This document shows positions 33,861 to 43,576 of a stretch of 64,000 bases of DNA, piece by piece. This DNA comes from a bacterium (GTDB lineage Bacteria; Bacillota; Bacilli; Lactobacillales; Streptococcaceae). A program made the translations under genes and the position numbers. The stretch is from assembly GCA_905221455.1 (NCBI GenBank), contig CAJNDF010000002.1, positions 62,001 through 126,000 on the forward strand. The letters are read 5' to 3'. Numbering within the stretch: position 1 is the stretch's first letter; every line of letters begins with the position of its first letter. The notes below the pieces were generated by a model, which saw nothing but the letters and a program-made list of their open reading frames with translations, searched no databases and was not told the origin of the DNA.

Positions 33861-35207
33861 TTAACGCATAGTTACAAATTCTTCAGATGCAGTTGGGTGA
33901 ATCGCTACGGTTGCATCAAAGTCAGCTTTGGTTGCTCCCATTTTGATAGCAACAGCAAATCCTTGAATCATTTCATCAACACCGTAACCAATTCCATGAA
34001 GTCCGACAACTTTTTCTTCTGAACCAGCTGTTATGAGTTTGAAACGGGATTCTTGTCTATTGCTAGTAACGGCAGAGTACATAGATGCAAAGCTTGATTT
34101 GTAAACCTTGATTTGGTCTTGACCGTATTCTTTAATAGCTTGCTCTTCTGTCAATCCAACAGTTCCGATAGCAGGGTGTGAAAAGACAACAGTTGGAATA
34201 GTTGAGTAGTCCATTTTAGCAGTTGTTTTGCCGTTAAAGAGACGTTCAGACAAAGTACGTCCAGCCTTGATAGCAACTGGAGTCAGCTCTTTTTCACCCG
34301 TTACATCACCTAGAGCGTAGATTCCTTCAACAACAGTATTTTGGTATTCATCCACTTGGATAAAGCCACGTTCGTTTAGAGTCACTCCAGCTTTTTCAAG
34401 TTGCAAGCCCTTAACGTTTGGACGGCGACCTGTAGCCCAGATAACTTGACTAGCTGTGTGACTAGTACCATCTTCGAAATGAATGGTAATGCCTTCAGCA
34501 GTTTTTTCTAACTTGGCAGGGACTTTGTGAGTATGAAGGGGCAAGTTTGTTCTTTCCATTTCCTTGACCAAACCTTCAACGATGTAAGAATCAAAACCAC
34601 GTAAAGGGCGATCACGGCGAACAAAGAGGTCTGTCTTGACACCAAAAGTGTGGAGTACGCCAGCTAATTCGACGGCAATATAACCAGCACCTAGAATAGC
34701 AACTGACTCTGGTAATTCTTCCCAAGCAAATACATCATCAGAAGAGCCGCCTAGTTCTGCACCAGGAATATTTGGAATACTTGGATGGGCGCCAGTAGCA
34801 ATCACGATATGTTTAGCACGAATGAGTTCACCATTTACGCTGACAGTATGAGAATCTACAAATTCAGCATGGCCTTCAATTAAGTCTACACCGTTACGTT
34901 TAAAACTGCCATCATAAGAAGAACGAGCGCGATCAATGTAGGCTTCACGATTGCGACGTAGGGTTGCAAAGTCAAAGTTAAGATTAGTAGCCTTAAAGCC
35001 GTAATCTTCTCCGAATTGATGGAAAGTCTCAGCGATTTGTGCCCCGTACCACATGATTTTTTTAGGAACACAACCGACGTTGACACAGGTTCCACCTAGT
35101 TTCTTTTCCTCAATAACGGCTGCTTTGGCTCCATGTTCACCGGCACGGTTCATGGTAGCAATTCCTCCGCTACCTCCACCGATAGCGATGATATCATATT
35201 CTCTCAT
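33861..35207 (-). CDS. gor: Glutathione-disulfide reductase
   Basis: 448 residues, FAD- and NADPH-dependent. It has the FAD loop GGGSGG near residue 9, the redox disulfide [13 protein letters not shown] near 38, NADPH loop GAGYIA near 172 and the C-terminal [10 protein letters not shown] with the catalytic His. It keeps glutathione, imported from the host in these bacteria, reduced against oxidative stress. Monocistronic. Confidence 0.95.
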   Translation of the reverse strand: MREYDIIAIGGGSGGIATMNRAGEHGAKAAVIEEKKLGGTCVNVGCVPKKIMWYGAQIAETFHQFGEDYGFKATNLNFDFATLRRNREAYIDRARSSYDGSFKRNGVDLIEGHAEFVDSHTVSVNGELIRAKHIVIATGAHPSIPNIPGAELGGSSDDVFAWEELPESVAILGAGYIAVELAGVLHTFGVKTDLFVRRDRPLRGFDSYIVEGLVKEMERTNLPLHTHKVPAKLEKTAEGITIHFEDGTSHTASQVIWATGRRPNVKGLQLEKAGVTLNERGFIQVDEYQNTVVEGIYALGDVTGEKELTPVAIKAGRTLSERLFNGKTTAKMDYSTIPTVVFSHPAIGTVGLTEEQAIKEYGQDQIKVYKSSFASMYSAVTSNRQESRFKLITAGSEEKVVGLHGIGYGVDEMIQGFAVAIKMGATKADFDATVAIHPTASEEFVTMR

Positions 35208-35325
35208 TGAAAACTCCTTTGTACTCCTTCAAATAGTAGAGTGTCATTTTTTGATAGTCATATTCTATCTTTTTTTTGATGTGATTGCAAAAATCTGCTA
35301 CATTCAAAAAAATTAAAGAAAAGGC

Positions 35326-35354
35326 TTGCAAAAAAGAAAAATAAAGTGTATTAT
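35326..35354 (+). promoter_or_regulatory. Upstream promoter of the efflux operon
   Basis: TTGCAA (35326-35331), 17 bp, TATTAT (35349-35354). A transcript from here would read across the repeat pair at 35400-35441. Confidence 0.5.
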
Positions 35355-35399
35355 ATATCTAGTACAATGACAAAACAAAAATTCCGAACAATAATTAAA

Positions 35400-35462
35400 T
35401 CCTGAAATGTCATTATTTCGTTCTGAAATGTTATTGTTTCAAATTGATAATTTTTGTATAAT
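35400..35462 (+). promoter_or_regulatory. Tandem operator-like repeats and promoter of the efflux operon
   Basis: TCTGAAATGT-type repeats in tandem, 21 bp apart (CTGAAATGTCATTATTTC and CTGAAATGTTATTGTTTC), each with a GAAA..TTTC inverted symmetry. The second copy contains the -35 TTGTTT (35434-35439); TATAAT (35457-35462) follows after 17 bp. A repressor bound here would block the promoter. Confidence 0.6.
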
Positions 35463-35498
35463 ATCGTTAAGGACTTTAAATCAAAAAGGAGTTTCATT

Positions 35499-36704
35499 AT
35501 GAAAAAGAATGGTAAAGCTAAAAAGTGGCAATTGTATGCAGCAGTTGGTGCTGCGAGTGTAGTTGTATTGGGTGCTGGGGGCATTTTGCTCTTTAGACAA
35601 CCTTCTCAGACTGCTGTAAAAGATGAGGCTACTCATCTGGTTGTTGCTAAGGAAGGAAGCGTGGCATCCTCTGTTTTGTTATCAGGGACAGTAACGGCAA
35701 AAAATGAACAATACGTTTATTTTGATGCTAGCAAGGGAGATTTAGACGAAATCCTTGTTTCTGTGGGCGATAAGGTCAGCGAAGGGCAGGCTTTAGTCAA
35801 GTACAGTAGTTCAGAAGCACAGGCGGCCTATGATTCAGCGAGTCGAGCAGTTGCGAAGGCAGAACGTCATATCAACGAACTCAACCAAGCACGAAATGAA
35901 GCTGCTTCAGCTCCGGCTCCACAGTTGCCAACGCCAGCAGGAGGCGAAGGAGCTACAGGGCAAAGTCCAGCTCCAGTCGCAGGAAATTCGGTATCATCTA
36001 TTGATGCACAACTAGGTGATGCCCGTGATGCCCGTGCAGATGCAGCAGCGCAATTAAGCAAGGCTCAAAGTCAGTTGGATGCAATGACGGTTCTCAGTAC
36101 CCTAGAGGGAACTGTGGTCGAAGTCAATCGTAACGTTTCCAAATCTCCAACAGGAGCTAGCCAGGTGGTAGTTCATGTCGTTAGCAATGAAAACTTGCAG
36201 GTTAAGGGAGAACTATCTGAATATAACCTTGCCAACTTATCTGTCGGACAAGAAGTAACCTTTACTTCTAAAGTTTACCAAGATAAGAGCTGGACTGGTA
36301 AGATTAGCTACATTTCTGACTACCCTAAAAATAATGGCGAAGCAGCAAGTACAGCGGCTGCCGCAGCAGGTGGTAATTCTGGTTCTAAATATCCATATAC
36401 CATCGATGTTACAAGTGAAATAGGTGATTTGAAACAAGGATTTTCAGTAAGCGTTGAGGTCAAGAATAAGAGTAAAGCCATTTTGGTTCCTCTAACAAGT
36501 GTTGTGACTGAAAATGATAAGAACTATGTCTGGGTGCTTGACGAACAGAAAAAGGCTAAGAAAGTGGAAGTTGGTTTGGGCAATGCTGATGCAGACAACC
36601 AAGAAATCACTTCAGGTCTGACAAATGGAGTCAAGGTCATCAGTAACCCAACGTCTTCTCTAGAGGAAGGAAAAGAGGTGAAGGCTGATGAAGCAACTAA
36701 TTAG
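35499..36704 (+). CDS. MacA-like membrane fusion protein of efflux ABC transporter
   Basis: 401 residues from ATG 35499 (AAAGGAG upstream; an in-phase ATG at 35454 overlaps the -10 box). One N-terminal membrane anchor (about 9-30), a lipoyl/barrel-sandwich half, a coiled-coil hairpin near 105-185 that carries a proline- and alanine-rich insert, then beta-barrel domains. It corresponds to the extracytoplasmic adaptor of the streptococcal MacAB-like system. It overlaps the ATPase gene by 17 bases. Confidence 0.88.
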   Translation: MKKNGKAKKWQLYAAVGAASVVVLGAGGILLFRQPSQTAVKDEATHLVVAKEGSVASSVLLSGTVTAKNEQYVYFDASKGDLDEILVSVGDKVSEGQALVKYSSSEAQAAYDSASRAVAKAERHINELNQARNEAASAPAPQLPTPAGGEGATGQSPAPVAGNSVSSIDAQLGDARDARADAAAQLSKAQSQLDAMTVLSTLEGTVVEVNRNVSKSPTGASQVVVHVVSNENLQVKGELSEYNLANLSVGQEVTFTSKVYQDKSWTGKISYISDYPKNNGEAASTAAAAAGGNSGSKYPYTIDVTSEIGDLKQGFSVSVEVKNKSKAILVPLTSVVTENDKNYVWVLDEQKKAKKVEVGLGNADADNQEITSGLTNGVKVISNPTSSLEEGKEVKADEATN

Positions 36705-37389
36705 TCTAAAAAATATCTGCAGAAGCTACCGTAACGGTGACCAAGAATTGCAGGTTCTCAAAAATATCAACCTAGAAGTGAATGAGGGTGAATTTGTTGC
36801 CATCATGGGACCATCTGGTTCTGGTAAGTCCACTCTCATGAATACGATTGGGATGTTAGATACACCAACCAGTGGTGAGTATTATCTTGAAGGTCAAGAA
36901 GTAGCTGGACTAGGTGAAAAACAGTTAGCAAAGGTCCGTAACCAACAAATCGGTTTTGTCTTTCAGCAGTTCTTTCTTCTATCTAAACTTAATGCTCTGC
37001 AAAATGTAGAATTGCCCTTGATTTACGCAGGAGTTTCGGCTTCAAAACGCCGCAAGTTAGCCGAGGAATATCTAGATAAGGTTGAATTGACAGAACGTAG
37101 TCACCATTTGCCTTCAGAATTATCTGGTGGTCAAAAGCAACGTGTAGCTATTGCGCGTGCCTTGGTAAATAATCCTTCTATTATCCTAGCCGATGAACCG
37201 ACAGGAGCCTTGGATACCAAAACAGGTAACCAAATCATGCAATTATTGGTTGAACTGAATAAAGAAGGAAAAACTATTATCATGGTGACGCATGAGCCTG
37301 AAATAGCTGCTTATGCCAAACGTCAGATTGTCATTCGAGATGGAGTCATTTCGTCTGATAGTGCTCAGTTAGAAAAGGAGGAAAACTAA
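36688..37389 (+). CDS. MacB-like ABC transporter ATPase
   Basis: 233 residues with Walker A GPSGSGKS near 41, LSGGQKQRVAIARAL near 146, ILADEPTGALD near 170 and the H-loop VTHEPE near 205. LolD/MacB-type ATPase. Its gene begins inside the adaptor gene, and the permease gene starts 1 bp after its stop, so the three form one operon. Confidence 0.93.
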   Translation: MKQLISLKNICRSYRNGDQELQVLKNINLEVNEGEFVAIMGPSGSGKSTLMNTIGMLDTPTSGEYYLEGQEVAGLGEKQLAKVRNQQIGFVFQQFFLLSKLNALQNVELPLIYAGVSASKRRKLAEEYLDKVELTERSHHLPSELSGGQKQRVAIARALVNNPSIILADEPTGALDTKTGNQIMQLLVELNKEGKTIIMVTHEPEIAAYAKRQIVIRDGVISSDSAQLEKEEN

Positions 37390-37390
37390 G

Positions 37391-38650
37391 ATGCAGAATC
37401 TGAAATTTGCCTTTTCATCTATCATGGCTCACAAGATGCGTTCTTTGCTTACCATGATTGGGATTATTATCGGTGTTTCATCGGTTGTTGTGATTATGGC
37501 TCTGGGTGATTCCATGTCTCGATATCTCAATAAAAACATGACCAGATCTCAGAAAAATATCAGTGTCTTTTTCTCCTCTAAAAAAAGCAAAGATGGGTCT
37601 TTTACTCAGAAACAATCAGCTTTTACGGTTTCTGGAAAAGAAGAGGAAGTTCATGTTGAACCACCAAAACCGCAAGAATCTTGGGTCAAGGAAGCTGCTA
37701 AGCTCAAGGGAGTGGATAATTACTATGTAACCAACTCAACGAACGCCATCTTGACTTATAAAGATAAAAAGGTTGAAAATGCCAATTTGACAGGTGGTAA
37801 CAGAACGTATATGGAGGCTGTTAACAATGAAATTCTTGCAGGCCGTAGTCTGAGAGAACAAGATTTCAAAGAATTTGCAAGTGTTATTTTGCTTGATGAA
37901 GAATTATCTATTAGTCTATTTGGTTCTCCTCAAGAAGCTATTAACAAGGTTGTAGAAGTCAATGGTTTTAGTTATAGAGTCATTGGTGTTTATACTAGTC
38001 AAGAATCTAAAAATTCAAAAATATATGGTTTTGGTGGCTTGCCCATTACCACAAATATCTCCCTTGCTGCGAATTTTAATGTAGATGAAATAGCTAATAT
38101 TGTCTTTCGAGTGAATGACACAAGTTTGACTCAAACTCTGGGGCCAGAATTAGCACGAAAAATGACAGAGCTTGCTGGCTTGCAACAGGGAGAATATCAA
38201 GTGGCAGATGAGTCATCTGTATTTGCAGAAGTTCAACAATCGTTTAGTTTTATGACGACGATTATTAGTGCCATTGCAGGGATTTCTCTCTTTGTTGGAG
38301 GAACTGGTGTTATGAATATCATGCTGGTTTCAGTAACAGAGCGTACTCGTGAGATTGGTCTCCGTAAGGCTTTGGGTGCGACACGTGCTAATATTTTAAT
38401 CCAGTTTTTGATTGAATCCATGATTTTGACCTTGTTAGGTGGCTTGATTGGATTGACAATTGCAAGTGGTTTAACTGCCTTAGCAGGTTTGCTATTGCAA
38501 GGTTTGATTGTGGGTATAGAAGTTGGAGTATCAATCCCAGTTGCCCTATTTAGTCTTGCGGTTTCAGCTAGCGTGGGTATAGTTTTTGGGGTCTTGCCAG
38601 CCAATAAGGCATCGAAACTTGATCCAATCGAAGCCCTTCGTTATGAATAA
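37391..38650 (+). CDS. MacB-like ABC transporter permease (FtsX fold)
   Basis: 419 residues. One N-terminal span (about 15-40), an extracellular MacB-type domain of about 220 residues (to about 280), then three C-terminal spans. The NIMLVSVTERTREIGLRKAL motif near 310 is the coupling helix region of the family. Related streptococcal systems export antimicrobial peptides or antibiotics; the substrate here is inferred only. Confidence 0.92.
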   Translation: MQNLKFAFSSIMAHKMRSLLTMIGIIIGVSSVVVIMALGDSMSRYLNKNMTRSQKNISVFFSSKKSKDGSFTQKQSAFTVSGKEEEVHVEPPKPQESWVKEAAKLKGVDNYYVTNSTNAILTYKDKKVENANLTGGNRTYMEAVNNEILAGRSLREQDFKEFASVILLDEELSISLFGSPQEAINKVVEVNGFSYRVIGVYTSQESKNSKIYGFGGLPITTNISLAANFNVDEIANIVFRVNDTSLTQTLGPELARKMTELAGLQQGEYQVADESSVFAEVQQSFSFMTTIISAIAGISLFVGGTGVMNIMLVSVTERTREIGLRKALGATRANILIQFLIESMILTLLGGLIGLTIASGLTALAGLLLQGLIVGIEVGVSIPVALFSLAVSASVGIVFGVLPANKASKLDPIEALRYE

Positions 38651-38655
38651 GATCA

Positions 38656-38685
38656 ACAAGATGGACACTCGTCTATCTTGTTTTT
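38656..38685 (+). terminator. Terminator of the efflux operon
   Basis: ACAAGAT-G-GAC, loop, GTC-T-ATCTTGT, then TTTT. Confidence 0.85.
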
Positions 38686-38719
38686 GTATGGATTTCCCTA
38701 TCGAAAATCATTAAAAATG

Positions 38720-38728
38720 TGATATAAT
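38720..38728 (+). promoter_or_regulatory. Extended -10 promoter of metG
   Basis: TGATATAAT at 38720-38728, about 45 bp before the metG start. Confidence 0.7.
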
Positions 38729-38773
38729 GAAGTGTTAGAAAAACAGGTTTCATTTGCCTGGAAAGGAAAAATT

Positions 38774-40771
38774 ATGTCTGAAAAGAATTTTTATATTACA
38801 ACGCCGATTTACTATCCATCTGGGAAACTTCATATTGGTTCTGCCTACACAACTATCGCTTGTGATGTCCTAGCTCGTTACAAACGCCTGATGGGCTACG
38901 ATGTCTTTTATCTGACAGGTCTTGATGAACATGGTCAGAAAATCCAGCAAAAAGCTGAAGAAGCTGGTATCACACCTCAGGCCTATGTTGATGGGATGGC
39001 AGTTGGAGTCAAAGAACTCTGGCAATTACTAGATATCTCATACGATAAATTTATCCGCACAACTGATGACTACCATGAAAAAGTAGTGGCTCAAGTCTTT
39101 GAGCGCTTGCTTGCTCAAGATGACATCTACTTGGGTGAATACTCGGGCTGGTATTCAGTATCAGATGAGGAATTCTTTACAGAAAGCCAGCTGGCAGAAG
39201 TTTTCCGTGACGAAGCCGGAAATGTGACTGGTGGTATTGCTCCATCAGGTCACGAAGTTGAATGGGTATCTGAAGAATCCTACTTCCTCCGCCTCAGCAA
39301 ATACCAAGATCGCTTGGTCGAATTTTTCAAGTCCCATCCTGAATTTATCACTCCAGATGGTCGCCTCAATGAAATGCTGCGCAACTTCATCGAGCCAGGT
39401 TTAGAAGATTTGGCGGTTTCTCGTACGACCTTTACATGGGGTGTACCAGTCCCATCAAATCCAAAACATGTTGTCTATGTTTGGTTTGATGCTTTGCTCA
39501 ACTATGTGACAGCTCTTGGCTACGATCAAGATGAACACGCTAACTTTGATAAGTTCTGGAACGGAACAGTCTTCCATATGGTAGGGAAAGATATTCTTCG
39601 TTTCCACTCAATCTACTGGCCAATCCTTCTTATGATGTTGGATATCAAATTGCCAGAACGTTTGATTGGTCATGGTTGGTTTGTCATGAAAGACGGTAAG
39701 ATGTCTAAGTCTAAGGGGAACGTTGTCTATCCTGAAATGTTGATAGAGCGTTTTGGGCTAGATCCGCTTCGTTACTACCTCATGCGTAGTCTTCCAGTTG
39801 GTTCAGACGGAACCTTCACTCCTGAAGACTATGTCGGCCGTATCAACTATGAATTAGCCAATGACCTCGGTAACCTCCTCAACCGTACGGTTTCTATGAT
39901 TAACAAGTACTTTGATGGGCAAATCCCAGCCTATGTGGAAGGTGTGACAGAATTTGACAATGCTCTTGCTCAAGTAGCTGCTGAATCAATCGCTGACTAC
40001 CATACACACATGGAAGCAGTTGACTACCCACGTGCCCTTGAAGCAGTTTGGACGCTTATCTCCCGTACTAATAAATACATCGACGAGACAGCTCCATGGG
40101 TCTTGGCTAAGGATGAAGCACTTCGTGACCAATTGGCAAGTGTTATGAGCCACTTGGCAGCCAGCCTTCGTGTCGTAGCTCACATGATTGAGCCGTTTAT
40201 GATGGAAACCAGTCGTGCGGTCATGACTCAACTCGGATTGGAAGAAGTAGCGAGCCTTGAGAACTTGAGTTTGGCTAATTTCCCTGAGGGTGTAACAGTA
40301 GTCGCCAAAGGAACACCAATCTTCCCACGTCTCGATATGGAAGAAGAAATCGCCTATATCAAGGAGCAAATGGAAGGCAACAAGCCAGCTGTCGAAAAAG
40401 AATGGAATCCAGACGAAGTCGAACTCAAACTCAACAAGGAAGAAATTAAGTTTGAAGACTTTGACAAGGTCGAAATCCGTGTCGCAGAAGTCAAAGAAGT
40501 GTCTAAAGTAGAAGGTTCTGATAAGTTGCTTCAATTCCGCTTGGATGCAGGTGATGGTCAAGACCGTCAAATTCTTTCAGGAATTGCAAAATACTATCCA
40601 AACGAACAAGAATTGGTCGGCAAGAAAGTTCAAATTGTTGCTAATCTCAAACCACGCAAGATGATGAAAAAATATGTCAGCCAAGGGATGATTCTCTCAG
40701 CTGAACATGATGGAAAATTAACCCTTCTTACAGTTGATCCAGCTGTACCAAACGGAAGTGTGATTGGGTAA
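38774..40771 (+). CDS. metG: Methionyl-tRNA synthetase
   Basis: 665 residues, cytosolic, charges tRNA-Met. Class I motifs HIGS ([10 protein letters not shown] near 15) and KMSKS ([10 protein letters not shown] near 310) are intact. The C-terminal 110 residues ([20 protein letters not shown]) are the EMAP/Trbp111-like tRNA-binding and dimerisation domain. The start at 38774 follows GGAAAGGAA; the in-phase ATG at 38732 lies at the promoter and is rejected. Confidence 0.97.
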   Translation: MSEKNFYITTPIYYPSGKLHIGSAYTTIACDVLARYKRLMGYDVFYLTGLDEHGQKIQQKAEEAGITPQAYVDGMAVGVKELWQLLDISYDKFIRTTDDYHEKVVAQVFERLLAQDDIYLGEYSGWYSVSDEEFFTESQLAEVFRDEAGNVTGGIAPSGHEVEWVSEESYFLRLSKYQDRLVEFFKSHPEFITPDGRLNEMLRNFIEPGLEDLAVSRTTFTWGVPVPSNPKHVVYVWFDALLNYVTALGYDQDEHANFDKFWNGTVFHMVGKDILRFHSIYWPILLMMLDIKLPERLIGHGWFVMKDGKMSKSKGNVVYPEMLIERFGLDPLRYYLMRSLPVGSDGTFTPEDYVGRINYELANDLGNLLNRTVSMINKYFDGQIPAYVEGVTEFDNALAQVAAESIADYHTHMEAVDYPRALEAVWTLISRTNKYIDETAPWVLAKDEALRDQLASVMSHLAASLRVVAHMIEPFMMETSRAVMTQLGLEEVASLENLSLANFPEGVTVVAKGTPIFPRLDMEEEIAYIKEQMEGNKPAVEKEWNPDEVELKLNKEEIKFEDFDKVEIRVAEVKEVSKVEGSDKLLQFRLDAGDGQDRQILSGIAKYYPNEQELVGKKVQIVANLKPRKMMKKYVSQGMILSAEHDGKLTLLTVDPAVPNGSVIG

Positions 40772-40777
40772 AAGTAG

Positions 40778-40810
40778 ACAGGACTAGTTCAGGCTAGTTC
40801 TGTTTTTTTA
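40778..40810 (+). terminator. Terminator of metG
   Basis: ACAGGACTAG (40778-40787) pairs with CTAGTTCTGT (40794-40803), then seven T. Confidence 0.88.
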
Positions 40811-41008
40811 TTGGCTCAATAAAAATCAAAGAGCAAACTTGGAAGCTAGCCGCAGGCTGCTCAAAGCACTGCTTTGAGGTTGGAGATAGAACTGACGAAG
40901 TCAGCTCAAAACACTGTTTTGAGGTTGTAGATAAGACTGACGAAGTCAGTCACATATATACCCTAAGGCGACGCTGACGTGGTTTGAAGAGAATTTTTGA
41001 AGAGCATT
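40811..41008. repeat. BOX element (A-B-B-C)
   Basis: boxA about 40811-40859, boxB at 40860-40904 and 40905-40949, boxC 40950-41008. It is more diverged than the other two copies (for example ACTTGGAAGC in boxA). It lies between metG and the padR operon. Confidence 0.9.
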
Positions 41009-41019
41009 AACTATTATGC

Positions 41020-41049
41020 TTTACAAGCTAGTGTAGAAGTAGTATACTA
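41020..41049 (+). promoter_or_regulatory. Promoter and palindrome of the padR operon
   Basis: TTTACA (41020-41025), 17 bp, TATACT (41043-41048). The -10 lies in the perfect palindrome TAGTATACTA (41040-41049), a fitting PadR-type operator. Confidence 0.7.
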
Positions 41050-41099
41050 TGGGTAAAGCCGCTAGTAGGTATTACAAAATAGGTAAGAAAGGAGAAGTG

Positions 41100-41420
41100 A
41101 TGAAAGAAACTCAGCTGTTAAAAGGTGTTCTTGAAGGTTGTGTCCTGGATATGATTGGTCAAAAAGAGCGATATGGTTATGAGTTGGTTCAGACTTTGCG
41201 ATATGCTGGATTTGACACTATCGTTCCAGGAACTATTTATCCTCTGTTGCAAAAGTTAGAAAAAAATCAATGGATAAGAGGCGACATGCGCCCGTCGCCA
41301 GATGGTCCAGATCGGAAGTATTTTTCGTTAACCAAAGAAGGAGAAGAGCGTGTCTCGGTCTTTTGGCAACAATGGGACGATTTGAGTCAAAAAGTAGAAG
41401 GGATTAAGAATGGGGGTTAA
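41100..41420 (+). CDS. PadR-family transcriptional regulator
   Basis: 106 residues from ATG 41100 behind GAAAGGAGAAG. The winged helix-turn-helix has the PadR features ERYGYELVQTL near 26 and VPGTIYPLLQKLE near 46. An in-phase ATG at 41049 overlaps the promoter and is rejected. It is followed 3 bp later by a membrane-protein gene, the usual PadR-HAAS operon, and probably represses itself. Confidence 0.9.
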   Translation: MKETQLLKGVLEGCVLDMIGQKERYGYELVQTLRYAGFDTIVPGTIYPLLQKLEKNQWIRGDMRPSPDGPDRKYFSLTKEGEERVSVFWQQWDDLSQKVEGIKNGG

Positions 41421-41423
41421 ACC

Positions 41424-42239
41424 ATGAAGAAAATGAAGTATTATGAAGAAACAAACGCTTTGTTGCATGAGTTTTCTGAGGACAATCAGCAGTATTTTGA
41501 GGAGCTGTGGGAAAGTTTTAATCTTGCTGGATTTCTCTATGATGAAGACTATCTCAGAGAGCAGATCTATTTGATGATGCTAGATTTCTCAGAAGCAGAA
41601 CGTGATGGTATGAGTGCAGAGGATTATCTAGGTAAGAATCCTAAAAAAATAATGAAAGAGATTCTCAAGGAAGCACCACACAGTTCTATCAAGGAGTCAC
41701 TGTTGACGCCAATCCTTGTCCTAGCGGTATTACGTTATTATCAACTACTAGGCGATTTTTCGAAAGGCCCTCTCTTAACAGTTAATTTGCTCACTTTTTT
41801 AGGGCAACTGCTTCTTTTTCTGATTGGATTTGGGCTTGTGGCTACAATCTTACGTTGGGGGCTAGTCCAAGATTCTCCTAAGATGAAAATTGGCACTTAT
41901 ATTGTCGTTGGAATTCTTGTTCTGCTAGTTGTTCTGGGATATGTAGGAATGGCAAGCTTCATACAAGAAGGAGCCTTTTATTTTCCTGCTCCCTGGGATA
42001 GTTTGTCTGTCTTTACGATTTCGCTAGTCATCAGTATTTGGAATTGGAAAGAACCGATTTTTCGTCCCTTTGTCAGTATGATTGTTGCCCACCTTATTGT
42101 AGGTTCTCTGCTTCGTTACTATGAGTGGATGGGGATTTCAAATGTTTTTCTTACAAAGATTATTCCTTTAGCTGTTCTCTTTATTGGTATCTTTCTCTTT
42201 TTCCGTGGGTTTAAAAAGATAACATGGAGTGAAATATAG
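41424..42239 (+). CDS. DUF1129-type membrane protein (PadR operon)
   Basis: 271 residues. A soluble acidic N-terminal 90 residues of the HAAS/DUF1129 kind (DYLGKNPKKIMKEIL near 72), then about five hydrophobic spans from about 95 to 265. Co-transcribed with the PadR regulator. Function unknown; such proteins are thought to sense or adjust membrane state. Confidence 0.75.
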   Translation: MKKMKYYEETNALLHEFSEDNQQYFEELWESFNLAGFLYDEDYLREQIYLMMLDFSEAERDGMSAEDYLGKNPKKIMKEILKEAPHSSIKESLLTPILVLAVLRYYQLLGDFSKGPLLTVNLLTFLGQLLLFLIGFGLVATILRWGLVQDSPKMKIGTYIVVGILVLLVVLGYVGMASFIQEGAFYFPAPWDSLSVFTISLVISIWNWKEPIFRPFVSMIVAHLIVGSLLRYYEWMGISNVFLTKIIPLAVLFIGIFLFFRGFKKITWSEI

Positions 42240-42241
42240 TC

Positions 42242-42310
42242 AAAAAGCCGTTGCAAAGCGGTTTTTTGTTATAATGGAGGGAAGAATGTTAGAAATTAAA
42301 GGAGAAAAAT
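42242..42310 (+). promoter_or_regulatory. Terminator-promoter cassette, copy 1
   Basis: A short hairpin (AAGCCG/CGGTTT then T run, 42245-42267) ends the padR operon and runs directly into an extended -10 promoter (TG at 42267, TATAAT at 42270-42275) and an AAAGGAG ribosome site. The same cassette recurs at 43270-43339. Confidence 0.7.
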
Positions 42311-42313
42311 TTG

Positions 42314-43240
42314 ATGAGATATATAACTTTTGGTCAAGATGACAAAGAATTATCAGAAATTGTTCTCGGAATGATGAGAATAGAAGATAAGTCTGTAAAA
42401 GAAGTTGAAGAGCTTGTAGAAACAGCACTGTCTGTTGGAATCAATGCCTTTGACTTGGCTGATATATATGGTCGTGGTCGTTGTGAAGAACTGTTAGGTC
42501 TTGTCCTAAAAAATCGTCCAGATTTAAGAGAAGAGATGTGGATTCAGTCCAAATGTGGCATTCGCATTGAAGAATTTACCTATTTTGATTTTTCTAAGGA
42601 CTATATTGTAAAATCAATTGACGGTATTTTGCAAAGATTGAAGATTGATCATCTAGATAGCTTGCTTCTTCATAGACCAGATGCTTTGATGGAATCTGAC
42701 CAAGTAGCAGAAGCCTTTGATCTCCTTTATAAACAAGGTAAGGTTCGAAATTTTGGAGTTTCTAATCAAAATCCTATGATGATGGAGTTGCTTAAAAAAG
42801 ATGTCAAGCAGCCGTTAGCTGTTAATCAGCTACAATTGAGTGCGGCTTTTACACCAGGATTCGAATCAGGTTTTCATGTTAATATGGAAGATAGTCAAGC
42901 GGCTATGCGAGATGGCAGCATTTTTGAATATTGCCAATTACACGATGTGGTCATTCAAGCATGGTCTGTCTTACAATTCGGGTATTTTAAAGGGAATTTT
43001 GTTGGAAATGAGAAATTTCAAGCTTTAAATCAAGTACTTGATCGTTTAGCTATTAAATATGGAGTAACCTCTTCAACTATTGCCATTTCTTGGATATTGC
43101 GTTATCCAGCAAAAATGCAGTCAGTCGTAGGAACAACAAATCCTAAGCACTTGAGAGAAGTTAGCCAAGCGGGAAACTTTAGCTTAACAAGAAAAGAATG
43201 GTATGAAATTTATCTTGCAGCAGGGAATAATTTGCCGTAA
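42314..43240 (+). CDS. Aldo/keto reductase
   Basis: About 308 residues from ATG 42314; a TTG at 42311 is an equally spaced alternative. NADPH-dependent (alpha/beta)8 oxidoreductase similar to YdhF: FDLADIYGRGR near 50 has the catalytic Asp and Tyr, WIQSKCGIR near 78 the Lys, and SLLLHRPDAL near 118 the His. A carbonyl substrate is not identifiable. Confidence 0.88.
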   Translation: MRYITFGQDDKELSEIVLGMMRIEDKSVKEVEELVETALSVGINAFDLADIYGRGRCEELLGLVLKNRPDLREEMWIQSKCGIRIEEFTYFDFSKDYIVKSIDGILQRLKIDHLDSLLLHRPDALMESDQVAEAFDLLYKQGKVRNFGVSNQNPMMMELLKKDVKQPLAVNQLQLSAAFTPGFESGFHVNMEDSQAAMRDGSIFEYCQLHDVVIQAWSVLQFGYFKGNFVGNEKFQALNQVLDRLAIKYGVTSSTIAISWILRYPAKMQSVVGTTNPKHLREVSQAGNFSLTRKEWYEIYLAAGNNLP

Positions 43241-43269
43241 GTAGAAGCAGATGTAAATAAATCACAGTC

Positions 43270-43339
43270 CAAAAGCTGTTGTAAAGCGGTTTTTTTGTTA
43301 TAATGAAGGGGAGAATTATTGATATTAAAGGAGAAAACC
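43270..43339 (+). promoter_or_regulatory. Terminator-promoter cassette, copy 2
   Basis: About 85% identical to 42242-42310: AAAGCTGTTGTAAAGCGGTT hairpin with T run, TATAAT at 43299-43304 with TG at 43296-43297, and AAAGGAGAAA before the next ATG. Confidence 0.7.
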
Positions 43340-43576
43340 ATGACATTTGAAGAAATGCTGCCTGGGTTAAAGGATAAGAAAAAATATGTGCGAACTGGTT
43401 GGGGAGGTGCTGAAAACTATGTCCAACTTTTTGACACCATCGAACAAAACGGGGTTGCACTTGAAGTGACACCCTATTTCCTAATCAACGTGTCTGGAGA
43501 AGGAGAAGGTTTTTCCATGTGGAGTCCGACACCTTGTGATGTTTTGGCGACGGATTGGGTAGAAGTGAATGACTAA
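43340..43576 (+). CDS. DUF2829/Tad2-like protein
   Basis: 78 residues from ATG 43340, behind AAAGGAGAAA. MTFEEMLPGLKDKKKYVRTG, the W-G-G motif, FSMWSPTPCDVLATDWVEV at the end: this is the DUF2829 pattern. Phage members (Tad2) bind cyclic nucleotide-like signals of the Thoeris defence system and hold them away from the effector. Here it is in core-looking chromosome and overlaps an SDR gene by 8 bases, so it may instead bind a cellular metabolite. Confidence 0.75.
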   Translation: MTFEEMLPGLKDKKKYVRTGWGGAENYVQLFDTIEQNGVALEVTPYFLINVSGEGEGFSMWSPTPCDVLATDWVEVND

